This document shows, piece after piece, positions 31,485-38,694 of a DNA stretch of 38,694 bases (position 1 is its first letter; every line of letters begins with the position of its first letter). Source of the DNA: JADGRF01 sp036382515. GTDB taxonomy: Bacteria; Myxococcota_A; Polyangia; Polyangiales; JAFGIB01. The notes under the pieces were generated by a model. It ran no database searches. It had not been told where the DNA came from and saw only the letters and a list, made by a program, of their open reading frames with translations. A program made the translations under genes and the position numbers. The stretch lies in NCBI GenBank assembly GCA_036382515.1, contig DASVHQ010000310.1:1-38694 (forward strand), read 5' to 3'.

Positions 31485-32122
31485 GTCGGTACACTGGCTC
31501 CCGAGAGGAACAAGGTGAGCAGATCGTCTGCGATGGATTGAATGGGGCCGCGGCGCTTGCGCTTGAACCACGCGTAAAACGCGCCGTTCATGCCGCCTGA
31601 GAGCATGGCGACCTGAAGGTTCGCCGGGACGTCGCTGCGCAGCACGCCGGCATCGATGGCGCCCTGGATGGCCTCGTGCAACACGGCGAGGAAGCGATCG
31701 TATTCGAGGCGCATCGGCATGCCGCCCACGCGCTCCATGTCGAGCTCGGAGGCGGCGCCGCGCTCGAGGAAGAGCATGAACAACGTACCGTTGTCGCTCA
31801 CGTGCTGGCACGCCGTGCGCACCACCTGCCGCAGGCGCTCGAGGGGATCGGGCAGCGCGAGCAGCGGGGTGAGCTCGGCACGGAAAGCCGTGCTGCGCTC
31901 GGCCATGATGGCCTCGAAGATCGCTTCCTTGCTGTCGAAGTAATTGTAGAGTGTGCCCACCGCGACACCCGCCGCGGTCGCGATGTCGGTCATCTTGGTG
32001 TTCAGGAAGCCCGAGCTCACGAACACCTGCTCCGCCGCGACCAAGAGGCTCTGCCGGTACGCCGTGCGCGCGTTATCACGCGCGCTGCGGGGACGCTTCG
32101 GCGGCTTGGCCGGCTGAGTCAC
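31481..32122 (-). CDS. TetR-family transcriptional regulator of the efflux operon
   Basis: A 213-residue regulator with the N-terminal helix-turn-helix DIATAAGVAVGTLYNYFDSK preceded by AYRQSLLVAAEQVFVSSGF, and an all-helical ligand-binding C-terminal domain. It heads the operon tetR-MFP-RND-TolC and probably represses it by binding the CGTTCAT-TACG-ATGAACG palindrome over the promoter upstream. The GTG at 32122 is preferred, with GAGG about seven bases upstream; ATGs at 32167 and 32218 are possible but have no ribosome-binding site, and 32218 lies upstream of the predicted transcription start. The inducer is unknown. Confidence 0.9.
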   Translation of the reverse strand: MTQPAKPPKRPRSARDNARTAYRQSLLVAAEQVFVSSGFLNTKMTDIATAAGVAVGTLYNYFDSKEAIFEAIMAERSTAFRAELTPLLALPDPLERLRQVVRTACQHVSDNGTLFMLFLERGAASELDMERVGGMPMRLEYDRFLAVLHEAIQGAIDAGVLRSDVPANLQVAMLSGGMNGAFYAWFKRKRRGPIQSIADDLLTLFLSGASVPT

Positions 32123-32195
32123 AGAGGGGCCTCGACAGGGGGTAGCAGGCTGACACCGACCCTCCATGAACGGCCAGTGCACTTCTGCGAATCTT

Positions 32196-32213
32196 CGTTC
32201 ATTACGATGAACG
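32196..32213. promoter_or_regulatory. 18-bp palindromic operator for the TetR regulator
   Basis: CGTTCAT (32196-32202), TACG spacer and ATGAACG (32207-32213) form a perfect inverted repeat. It covers the -10 box of the minus-strand promoter, the place where a TetR repressor would exclude polymerase. An ATTCATG in the spacer (32217-32223) resembles another half-site. Confidence 0.72.
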
Positions 32214-32227
32214 CACATTCATGTCAA
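32199..32227 (-). promoter_or_regulatory. Sigma70-type promoter of the tetR-efflux operon
   Basis: Reading the minus strand, TTGACA (32227-32222), a 17-bp spacer and TAATGA (32204-32199) give a near-ideal promoter. Transcription should begin near 32192, leaving a leader of about 70 bases before the GTG at 32122. Overlap with the palindrome at 32196-32213 implies autorepression. Confidence 0.75.
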
Positions 32228-32406
32228 CGTCGAAAGCGCGCGCACGCGGGTCGGACGCGTGCAGAAGGCAGCGCACGCCGCCCTTGTCCTGTGACGCGGC
32301 CTGCGGTCCGTCAAGGACCGACCCGGGCAGCGAACGACCGCTGCCGCGAGCCGGCCCACTCGGCTAGACTGCGCTCACGCGGCCCCACCGGCTGCGCACA
32401 GTTACG

Positions 32407-33072
32407 ATGACCACGGTCCGGCCGATCGCCTGCGGTACAAAACGCCCATCGCGGCCAGCGACGCGCGGCGTGCCCACACGGGAGAACCTGCTCAAACGCA
32501 CAGGCCGGCGAGTCGCTGCTGTCGCGCTCGCCGCGGCGGTCGTGACGAGCACGGGCCACGCTCGGGCCCAGGAGCGCAAGAGCGCGCCGCTACCCGTGCT
32601 CAGCCCGGCGGCTGCAGCGGCCTTCTGGGTCGCCGCCCAGCTCGTACCGTCGCCCCTGCTAGTCGCCGGGTCGGCAGGCCTGGGCGCCGGCATGCGCTGG
32701 CAGCTCACGCCCCTCGTGTACTCCTTCGGCGTCGAGGCCAGACCGCTGCGCGCATTCGTGATCGAACCGGTCGCGCGCCACAGCGGCGCCATCGAGCTCT
32801 TCGTGTCGCCCGAGTGGGCGTGCTGCGCCGCCCATGAGCGCAGCAGCTGGCTCGCGCGCGCGGGTGCGCGCATCTACGTGCCGCTTCTGCTCAGCGGCGA
32901 ATCCCTGTCCGGTTCGCTCGGCGGTTCGTACTACCTCGCCGACCACGAACATGGTGGCTCGGTGGAGCTCGGTCTGTACACGTTGTCCAGCATCGTCGGG
33001 CTCACTGTGACCGTCTCACCCACGCTGGAAGGCCGCGAGGTCACAACCGCCCTCGCGCTGCATTACTACTGA
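32407..33072 (+). CDS. Hypothetical exported protein
   Basis: A 221-residue protein with a long basic N-terminus, then a signal-like segment VAAVALAAAVVTSTGHARAQ cut after ARA. The mature part alternates hydrophobic and polar residues (SFGVEARPLRAFVIEPVARH, SVELGLYTLSSIVGLTVTVS) and ends in Tyr-Tyr, which suggests a small outer-membrane beta-barrel. A GTG at 32470 would give a more normal signal peptide. The stop TGATGA overlaps the start of the next gene, so the two are coupled. I do not recognise a family. Confidence 0.65.
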   Translation: MTTVRPIACGTKRPSRPATRGVPTRENLLKRTGRRVAAVALAAAVVTSTGHARAQERKSAPLPVLSPAAAAAFWVAAQLVPSPLLVAGSAGLGAGMRWQLTPLVYSFGVEARPLRAFVIEPVARHSGAIELFVSPEWACCAAHERSSWLARAGARIYVPLLLSGESLSGSLGGSYYLADHEHGGSVELGLYTLSSIVGLTVTVSPTLEGREVTTALALHYY

Positions 33073-33998
33073 TGAAAGCTCCCTACTCGCTGCTCGCGAC
33101 GCTTCTGCTGCTGCTGTGCAGCTGCGGTTCCGTCATGCGCGCAATCGGCCGCAACTTCGCGCTTCCCGAAGAGCCCAGCAAGCTCGCCCACCGAGTGCAT
33201 GACGCGAGGCGACCCGATGCACGTCTGTCGGTGTTGTGGATCGGCCATGCCACGGCGCTGATTCAAATGGACGATGCCTTCGTGCTCACCGACCCGGTGT
33301 TCACCCGCAGCTTGGGCGAGCTGTCACCGCGCCTGGTCGAGCCTGGCATGGCTCCCGCGGACCTGCCGCCCTTGGCGGCGGTGGTGATCTCGCACATGCA
33401 CCTCGATCATCTCTCGTTCGACTCGCTGGCGATGATCGAGCACAAGACCTCGGTGGTGCTGGTGCCGCCGGGTGTACGGGCCAGCATGCCGCGCTATGCA
33501 TTCAGCAGCCACGAGCTCGGTCGTTGGCAGTCATACGATGCAGGCGGCGTGCGCGTGACCGCCGTCCCCGTGCGCCACCTCGGCGGCCGCTGGGGCGTGG
33601 ACATGGCGTGGCGGCCGCGCGCCTTCACGGGCTACGTCCTCGAACACCACGGCCTGTCGGTCTACTTCGCGGGCGACACCGCGTTCGATGCAGACGCCTT
33701 TGCCGCCGTGCGGGCGCATTTCCCCGCGCTCGACCTAGCAGTGCTACCCATCTGCCCGATGCAGCCGCGCGTGCACATGCGGCGGGTGCACATGGATCCG
33801 GCCGAAGCCCTCGAGGCCTTCTTGCTCCTGGGCGCGCGGCAGATGGTTCCCGTGCACTTCGACACCTTCATCAACTCCGACGACGAGCCGGGCGCGTGCC
33901 CGCGCGTGCTGCGGCAAGTGATGGCCGAGCGCGCGATCGGCGCCGAGCGTGTCGCGATCCTCGGCATCGGGGAGCAGCGCGTGCTCGTGCCACGCTGA
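33072..33998 (+). CDS. Metallo-beta-lactamase-fold lipoprotein (NAPE-PLD/UlaG-like)
   Basis: A 308-residue hydrolase with a lipoprotein signal (SLLATLLLLLCSCGS). The strand VLWIGHATALIQM and the metal motif HMHLDH (His108, His110, Asp112, His113) are followed by further ligands in VPVRHLGG, FAGDTAFD and VPVHFDTF. The WIGHAT opening and overall order match the N-acyl-phosphatidylethanolamine phospholipase D-like and UlaG-like groups, which act on phosphodiesters or lactones. It would act in the periplasm as a lipid-anchored enzyme. The ATG overlaps the previous gene's stop. The substrate is unknown. Confidence 0.88.
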   Translation: MKAPYSLLATLLLLLCSCGSVMRAIGRNFALPEEPSKLAHRVHDARRPDARLSVLWIGHATALIQMDDAFVLTDPVFTRSLGELSPRLVEPGMAPADLPPLAAVVISHMHLDHLSFDSLAMIEHKTSVVLVPPGVRASMPRYAFSSHELGRWQSYDAGGVRVTAVPVRHLGGRWGVDMAWRPRAFTGYVLEHHGLSVYFAGDTAFDADAFAAVRAHFPALDLAVLPICPMQPRVHMRRVHMDPAEALEAFLLLGARQMVPVHFDTFINSDDEPGACPRVLRQVMAERAIGAERVAILGIGEQRVLVPR

Positions 33999-34014
33999 GC
34001 GCGGCACCCGCTCA
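33996..34014. terminator. Hairpin built from two convergent stop codons
   Basis: TGAGCG (33996-34001) and CGCTCA (34009-34014) form a perfect 6-bp stem with a 7-base loop. The TGA ends the metallo-hydrolase gene and the complement of TCA ends the minus-strand ABC permease. The same TGAGC/GCTCA design occurs at 25793-25813. No T-tract follows. Confidence 0.45.
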
Positions 34015-36582
34015 CTCGTCGACGGAGGTCGCGCCGATCTCCGAGCGCACCGCTCGCCACGCCGGAAACGCTCCCGCCAGCGCCGAGGTGGCAACCACGA
34101 GCGCGCCCGTGCGTGCGGCCGCCGCCACCGGCAGCACGAAGTCCAGGTGCCAGCCCGTCTGTGCCGCGAGCAGCGTTCCGAGGAAGATCTGGCACTCGAT
34201 CATGCCCACGGCGATGCCGGCCACAGCCGCGCAAAATCCGAGAAAACCAGCCTCGACGATGATCGCCCGCGCCACCTGCCCAGGCGTGGCACCGATCGCG
34301 CGCAGCATGTTGATCTCGCGCTTGCGGTCGATCACGGCCGCGGCCATCGTGCCCACCACGCCCATCAGCGCGATCAGCAAGGTCATGATCTCCACGGCGC
34401 GCGAATACGAGAAGGTCTGCCGCAAGGTCTGCACGATGTGCTGCTGCAGCGCCTGGGTCTTGGTCACGAACACCGTGCTCACCGCGCCGTGACCACCGAG
34501 CTCAACCTGGATCGCCTCTGCGGCGGCGTCGATGTCGGCACCCTTGGCGACGAACGCAAAGATGCCGTCGACCACGTCGTCGCCCCACAGCTCGGCGTAG
34601 TGGCGACGATCGATGAAGCCCGCGCCGCTCTCCGAGGTGTAGTCCACGATCACCGCGCGCACCGGGAACGCCACTTCGCCCTTGGGCGAAGTGAGCGTGA
34701 TCGACTGGCCGACCTTCACGTGCAGAAGACGCGCGGCGTTCTCGCTGAGCACGATGCTCGGATGCGTGCTGAGGTCGCCCTTCCGCAACGGCTCGCCCTC
34801 GACCACGCGCCAGCCCCCGCCGCGCAGCTCGGCCTCGCGCATGAACGTGTCGGTGTCGGTTGCGACCAGGCGGAAGGTCGTGCCCTTCACTTGCTGGTCC
34901 ACCATGCGAAAGCGCTCGATGCCGGCGATGCCACGCACGTGCTCCACGCGCTCGGCCGCGGCCGCGCTGAACGGCACGTGGCGGCGATCCATCACCATCG
35001 AGCCCTGCGTCACGGCGAGATCAGCCACGCCCACCTGCGCGGCCCAGCTCGTGATCGAGCGCTCGAGCGAGGCGAGCCAGCCGCCGACCGACACGCTCAT
35101 GCCGACGGCCACCATCAGCGCCAGCACGTTCACGGTGCTGCGCCCGAGCGTGCGCTGCACGTAGTCGAGGCCCAGCCGGCCAGGCACGCCCAGCAGCGCT
35201 TCGACCGGGCGCACCAGCAGCGCGCGCAGACCGATCACCGCTGCAGGCGTGGAGAACGCAGCCCCGAGCACGGTGAGAGTGATCGCGAGCGCGCCACCGA
35301 AGCGACTGCCACGCATGACCGGCAACCAGGCCAGCAACATCAACGACAGCCCTATCACGAGCAAACGGCGCGCCGGCGGCGCCGTGGCCTCCACCGAGGC
35401 CGCGCCGCGGATCACGATCGCGGGATCGACCGAAGCCGCGCGCCGCGCCGGCAAGTACGCCGCCAGCACGGCCATCAGCAAGCCCGTCGCAATCGACTGC
35501 AAGATCAACACGGGCGTCAGATGCGGTACTGCCTGCGGCACCGACGCGTACAGACGATCGAGTGCGTCCAGCGTGGTCGCGGTGGAGTAGATGGACAGCC
35601 GCTGCCCGAGCAAAAGACCCAGGAACGTGCCGGGCAAAGCGAGCAGCGCGGCCTCCGCGCAGAACAGCGCCACCGTGCCACGCCGCGTGACGCCCAGCGC
35701 ACGCAGCACGCCCACTTCGCGCCGACGCTGCGCGACCGCAACACCGACCGCGTTGTAAACGAGAAAGCCGCCCACCAGCAGCGCCAGAAAGCCGGAAACC
35801 CAGAGCGCCGCCGCCAGCGGCTCCGAGAGCGAACGCAGCCGCGTGCCCAGGCGTGCCGAACGCTCCACGCGCACCCCGCCGCCGACCAGCTTTTGCAGGC
35901 GCGCTTGCAGGTCGTCGAGATCCGCACCGGGCGCACCCGCGACGTCGATGCGATCGACGAACATGCCACGCGCGAACGAGACCTGCGCCGCATCAATGAA
36001 CATCACCGCGACCTGCCCACCGAACGAGGCCGCCGCGCCGCTATCTTCCAGCACACCGCGGATGAAGAAGTCCTTGGGCCCATCGGTGGTGAGCAGCTGC
36101 ACACGCCCGCCCTGCCCGAGGTGGTGCCGCGTCGCGAAGCTGCGCGACACCAAGAGCGCAGTGGGATCGTTCACGAACGCAAGCGGGTCCTGAATCACAG
36201 TGCGGTCGCCTTCTTGCACCGCGAAAGGCAAGAAGTGCAGGTCGCCCAGGAAGTCCACGCCCATCACCAGGAGCGAGGTGTGCAACTCGGGCGCTTGCGC
36301 CGTGAGCTCCACGCTACACGCGGCGTGCGCCACGCCTTTGGTGTCTGCAACGCTGGAGAGCAGCTCGCCAGGCACACCCGGACCGCCCGCTTCGATGGTC
36401 AGGTCTGCACGACCCGACACGCGCGCCACGAACTCGCCAAACGCCGCCGTCATGCTGCCCGCAGCAGCTTCCGTGGCCACGTAGAGCGCGATGCCAAGCG
36501 TGATGCCGAGCACCACCAAGAGCGAACGCAGCGGCGTGCGCAGCCAGTGCCGCAAGCTGATCTCTCGAAGTAACGACAGCAA
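34012..36582 (-). CDS. ABC transporter permease with two FtsX modules
   Basis: An 856-residue permease. TM1 (SLLVVLGITLGIALYVATEA) is followed by a large periplasmic domain, an FtsX three-helix block (about 260-390), a central pair of helices, a second periplasmic domain and a second FtsX block near the C-terminus (MTLLIALMGVVGTMAAAVID). This duplicated arrangement matches the large FtsX/DUF214 permeases that extrude lipoproteins, lipids or peptides using energy from a LolD/MacB-type ATPase. The ATPase gene lies 11 bp upstream in the same direction. The cargo is not evident. Confidence 0.9.
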   Translation of the reverse strand: MLSLLREISLRHWLRTPLRSLLVVLGITLGIALYVATEAAAGSMTAAFGEFVARVSGRADLTIEAGGPGVPGELLSSVADTKGVAHAACSVELTAQAPELHTSLLVMGVDFLGDLHFLPFAVQEGDRTVIQDPLAFVNDPTALLVSRSFATRHHLGQGGRVQLLTTDGPKDFFIRGVLEDSGAAASFGGQVAVMFIDAAQVSFARGMFVDRIDVAGAPGADLDDLQARLQKLVGGGVRVERSARLGTRLRSLSEPLAAALWVSGFLALLVGGFLVYNAVGVAVAQRRREVGVLRALGVTRRGTVALFCAEAALLALPGTFLGLLLGQRLSIYSTATTLDALDRLYASVPQAVPHLTPVLILQSIATGLLMAVLAAYLPARRAASVDPAIVIRGAASVEATAPPARRLLVIGLSLMLLAWLPVMRGSRFGGALAITLTVLGAAFSTPAAVIGLRALLVRPVEALLGVPGRLGLDYVQRTLGRSTVNVLALMVAVGMSVSVGGWLASLERSITSWAAQVGVADLAVTQGSMVMDRRHVPFSAAAAERVEHVRGIAGIERFRMVDQQVKGTTFRLVATDTDTFMREAELRGGGWRVVEGEPLRKGDLSTHPSIVLSENAARLLHVKVGQSITLTSPKGEVAFPVRAVIVDYTSESGAGFIDRRHYAELWGDDVVDGIFAFVAKGADIDAAAEAIQVELGGHGAVSTVFVTKTQALQQHIVQTLRQTFSYSRAVEIMTLLIALMGVVGTMAAAVIDRKREINMLRAIGATPGQVARAIIVEAGFLGFCAAVAGIAVGMIECQIFLGTLLAAQTGWHLDFVLPVAAAARTGALVVATSALAGAFPAWRAVRSEIGATSVDE

Positions 36583-36593
36583 GACGCGCTAGC

Positions 36594-37295
36594 TCACTTT
36601 CCTTGGGGGCCCGCGCCCGTATCGCCGACTTCGTCGCCGACCACCCGGCCATCGGCCATGGTCACGATGCGAGTGCCACGACGCGCAATCGCCGCGTCGT
36701 GCGTGATCAGCACGACCGTGCGATGGGCCTGAACCGCGCCGCGCAAGAGCTCGAGGATCGTCGCGCCGGTCGCCGAATCCAGGTTGCCGGTGGGCTCGTC
36801 CGCCAGCAGGATCGGCGGATCCATCATCAGCGCACGCGCAATCGCCACGCGCTGCATCTCGCCACCCGACAGCTCGTCGGGCCGGTGCGTGCTGCGAGCG
36901 CCCAGGCCCACGCTCTGTAGCAGCGCATGTGCTCGTTGCAGCGTCGGGCCGCGCGACTGCCCGGCCAGGCGCGCCGGCAGCGCCACGTTCTCCGCCGCCG
37001 TCAGCGTCGGAAGCAAGTTGAAGAACTGAAACACGAAGCCGATACGCGTGCGGCGCAGCACGCTGCGCGCGTCCTCTGACAGCAGCCCAACGTCGGCGTC
37101 CTCGATCAGCACCCGCCCGCTGGTCGGCCGGTGCAGCGCGCCCATCAAGTTGAGCAACGTGGTCTTGCCCGAGCCACTGGCGCCCACCACGGTCACGAAC
37201 GACCCGGGCTCGATGCTGAGCGACACGTCGTGGACGGCGGCGACCGCCTTGGGCCCGGAGCCATAGCGCCGGGACACGTTCTCGAGCGTAATCAT
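36594..37295 (-). CDS. ABC transporter ATPase, LolD/MacB type
   Basis: A 233-residue ATPase, exactly the usual LolD size. Walker A is GASGSGKTT, the Q-loop FVFQFFNLLP, the signature LSGGEMQRVAIARAL, Walker B ILLADEPTGNLD and the switch His in VLITHDAAIA. The ATG at 37295 opens MITLENVSRRYGSGPKAVAA, the conserved family start; the upstream open frame overlaps the divergent reductase region. It powers the two-module FtsX permease encoded 11 bp downstream. The pair is divergent from the reductase gene. Confidence 0.93.
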   Translation of the reverse strand: MITLENVSRRYGSGPKAVAAVHDVSLSIEPGSFVTVVGASGSGKTTLLNLMGALHRPTSGRVLIEDADVGLLSEDARSVLRRTRIGFVFQFFNLLPTLTAAENVALPARLAGQSRGPTLQRAHALLQSVGLGARSTHRPDELSGGEMQRVAIARALMMDPPILLADEPTGNLDSATGATILELLRGAVQAHRTVVLITHDAAIARRGTRIVTMADGRVVGDEVGDTGAGPQGK

Positions 37296-37417
37296 GCTGC
37301 GGGGACTGGGTGCCGGCGGATGACCGACCAAGGCCGCGACGCTATCACGTTTCGAGCCAGGGCCGCGCGCCAGGTGCAGCCGCCTCGTGTACAGTTCGCT
37401 CGCAGGGGGAGGTCCAA

Positions 37418-38530
37418 ATGACGGCACGCATCGTGGTTTTCGGCGCCACTGGCTACACCGGGCGACTCACGGCCGCCGCGCTGGCGGCAGCCGGGCACAA
37501 GCCACTGCTCGCGGGGCGTAGTTCCAAAAAGCTCGCCGAGCTGGCGCAACAGCTTGGTGGGCAGCTCGATACCCAGGTCGCATCGAGCGACGACCCCGCA
37601 AGCGTGTGCGCCCTCTTGCGCGCTGGCGACGTGCTCGTCTCCACGGTCGGCCCGTTCACGCTGCACGGGGACTGCGCCGTGGAGGCCGCCATCACGCAGC
37701 GCGCGCACTACGTCGACTCCACCGGCGAACCCGGCTTCATTCGCCGCGTGTTCACGCACTACGGCCAAGACGCAGCGCGTGCCGGTGTCGCATTGCTCAC
37801 CGCTTGCGGTTACGACTACATCCCTGGTCACCTCGCCGCGGGCTTGGCGCTAGAGCGCGCGGGGGCCGCGGCGCAGCGCGTCGACATCGGCTACTACATG
37901 ACGCAGCGTAGCCCAAGTGCGCAGATCTTCAGCCAGGGCACGCTCGCCTCGACACGCGTCGCAGGCATGCACGCCGGCATGGAGTGGCAGAGCGGCCAGC
38001 TCGTCGAGCGCTTCGGCGCGCTGCGCGTGCGCGAGTTCGAGGTGGCCGGCAAGTCGCGCGCCGGCATCTCGCTCGGCAGCAGCGAGCACTACGCGCTACC
38101 GAGCAGCTACCCGCAGCTGCAAGACATCAACGTCTACCTCGGCTGGTACGGCAAGCGGTCCTATATGATGAGCCGCGGTGCGCGCGCGCTGGCCGCCGTG
38201 CGCAAGTTGCCGCTGATCGGCGAGCTGCCCGTGTGGCTCGCCAGCCGCGGTGCGCACAGTCAGGGCGAAGGCCCGAGCGCCGAAGATCGGGCCTCGACGA
38301 CTTCGCACATCGTCGGCGTGGCGTATGACCAAGCCGAACACGAGCTGAGCCGCGTCGAGCTACAGGGCAAGAACGGCTACGACTTCACCGCCGGGATCCT
38401 GGCGTGGTCGGCGGTGCAGCTCGCACAGCACGGCAGTCGCAAGCTCGGCGCGTGCGGGCCGATCGAAGCGTTTGGTCTCGAGGCGCTCAGGCAGGGCTGC
38501 GCGCAGGCGGGGATCAGCCCAGGCGAGTGA
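37418..38530 (+). CDS. Saccharopine-dehydrogenase-like NAD(P)-binding reductase
   Basis: A 370-residue enzyme with an N-terminal Rossmann fold (IVVFGATGYTGRLTAAALAA) and the adjacent AGRSSKKLAELAQQLGG and VSTVGPFTLHGDCAVEAAI blocks, then AHYVDSTGEPGFIR. This is the pattern of trans-acting enoyl reductases and saccharopine dehydrogenase-like proteins, such as mycobacterial Rv2449c/Rv2953 relatives, which reduce lipid or polyketide intermediates. The ATG at 37418 is supported by GGGGGAGG (37405-37412) five bases upstream; the longer frame from 37310 is not needed. It is divergent from the ABC ATPase, with a shared 122-bp promoter region. The substrate is unknown. Confidence 0.88.
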   Translation: MTARIVVFGATGYTGRLTAAALAAAGHKPLLAGRSSKKLAELAQQLGGQLDTQVASSDDPASVCALLRAGDVLVSTVGPFTLHGDCAVEAAITQRAHYVDSTGEPGFIRRVFTHYGQDAARAGVALLTACGYDYIPGHLAAGLALERAGAAAQRVDIGYYMTQRSPSAQIFSQGTLASTRVAGMHAGMEWQSGQLVERFGALRVREFEVAGKSRAGISLGSSEHYALPSSYPQLQDINVYLGWYGKRSYMMSRGARALAAVRKLPLIGELPVWLASRGAHSQGEGPSAEDRASTTSHIVGVAYDQAEHELSRVELQGKNGYDFTAGILAWSAVQLAQHGSRKLGACGPIEAFGLEALRQGCAQAGISPGE

Positions 38531-38564
38531 TCGCGCGCCCAGCGTCGCAGCCGCCCATGCCTCC

Positions 38565-38581
38565 TGCAACGCTCCGTTGCA
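38565..38581 (+). terminator. Stem-loop after the reductase gene
   Basis: TGCAACG (38565-38571), loop CTC, CGTTGCA (38575-38581) is a perfect 7-bp stem followed by TTCGTTCC, slightly T-rich. It lies between two convergent genes, 35 bp after the reductase stop, and is the best intrinsic-terminator candidate in the window. Confidence 0.5.
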
Positions 38582-38604
38582 TTCGTTCCACATCCCGAGA
38601 CGAG

Positions 38605-38694
38605 CTACGAGGCTCGGTGCGACGCAGGCTGCCGTTCGAGCGCGGCCTGCATGGTTTGCAACGTGCCGAGCACGCCGGGGATAGCGCCGAGCAC
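38605..38694 (-). CDS. 3' end of a gene leaving the right edge
   Basis: On the minus strand the last 29 codons read LGAIPGVLGTLQTMQAALER and then QPASHRAS before a TAG at 38607-38605. Codon bias and the amphipathic helix pattern support real coding sequence. The rest lies outside the window, and no family can be named. Confidence 0.5.
   Translation of the reverse strand: MLGAIPGVLGTLQTMQAALERQPASHRAS

Noticed and set aside
33949..36573. An 874-codon plus-strand open frame opposite the ABC permease
   Set aside because: Antisense shadow of the permease; low-complexity Arg/His/Glu/Gln composition and no recognisable fold.
1..38694. rRNA, tRNA, riboswitch and replication-origin signals
   Set aside because: No cloverleaf-like, rRNA-like, DnaA-box cluster or known riboswitch core was recognised by eye; a covariance-model scan would be needed to exclude small RNAs.

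Overview
The window is a GC-rich stretch of bacterial chromosome (roughly two thirds G+C, strong C/G bias at third codon positions, dense genes, many ATGA start/stop overlaps). Gene content points to the Myxococcota or a close relative: a Cys-rich secreted lipoprotein with a low-complexity Ala/Gly/Asp linker, a globin-coupled histidine kinase like the one known from Anaeromyxobacter, an RlmM-like methyltransferase, and prenyl-lipid genes. This placement is inference; there is no rRNA or other marker in the window.

Layout, left to right. 1-1082: sparse left edge with two inverted-repeat structures, a Gly/Asp/His-rich reading frame and one small hypothetical gene. 1083-6842 (minus): a four-gene operon of acyltransferase 3, NAD-synthase-like adenylating amidase, AsnB-type amidotransferase and AMP-forming acyl ligase, probably building an amidated or acylated metabolite or envelope glycan. 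6843-7413: gene-free, holding a nested palindromic element. 7414-9648: divergent RlmM-like methyltransferase and a lipoprotein whose leader contains a 9-bp tandem repeat. 9718-13620: glutamine-synthetase-like ligase, Fe-alcohol dehydrogenase and aldehyde dehydrogenase in one operon (amine or amino-alcohol metabolism), then a convergent hotdog thioesterase. 14378-18624: tri-haem cytochrome, two YeeE/YedE half-transporters, globin-coupled histidine kinase, stand-alone receiver and an aldo/keto-reductase-like protein that lacks the family's catalytic residues; the first four genes are translationally coupled.

18625-20940 is an accessory island of lower GC. It carries two toxin-antitoxin modules (a broken brnT with intact brnA, then intact vapBC), each followed in the same orientation by a related 130-170 bp element. 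These elements have the architecture of integron attC sites: R''-type box, L'' box with one extra base, complementary L' box and R'-type box. The island is bordered by copies of a palindromic repeat. No integrase is present, so it looks like a short integrase-less cassette array. This is the most notable find.

20941-25795: methyltransferase, UbiA prenyltransferase, geranylgeranyl-reductase-like flavoprotein and a large membrane protein, suggesting a prenylated quinone or chromanol-like lipid. 25811-32122 (minus): a complete tetR-MFP-RND-TolC efflux operon with a near-consensus promoter overlapped by an 18-bp palindromic operator. 32407-33998: exported protein and metallo-beta-lactamase-fold lipoprotein. 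34012-37295 (minus): a MacB/LolD-type ABC exporter (ATPase plus a two-module FtsX permease). 37418-38530: saccharopine-dehydrogenase-like reductase, followed by a hairpin and the 3' end of a minus-strand gene leaving the window.
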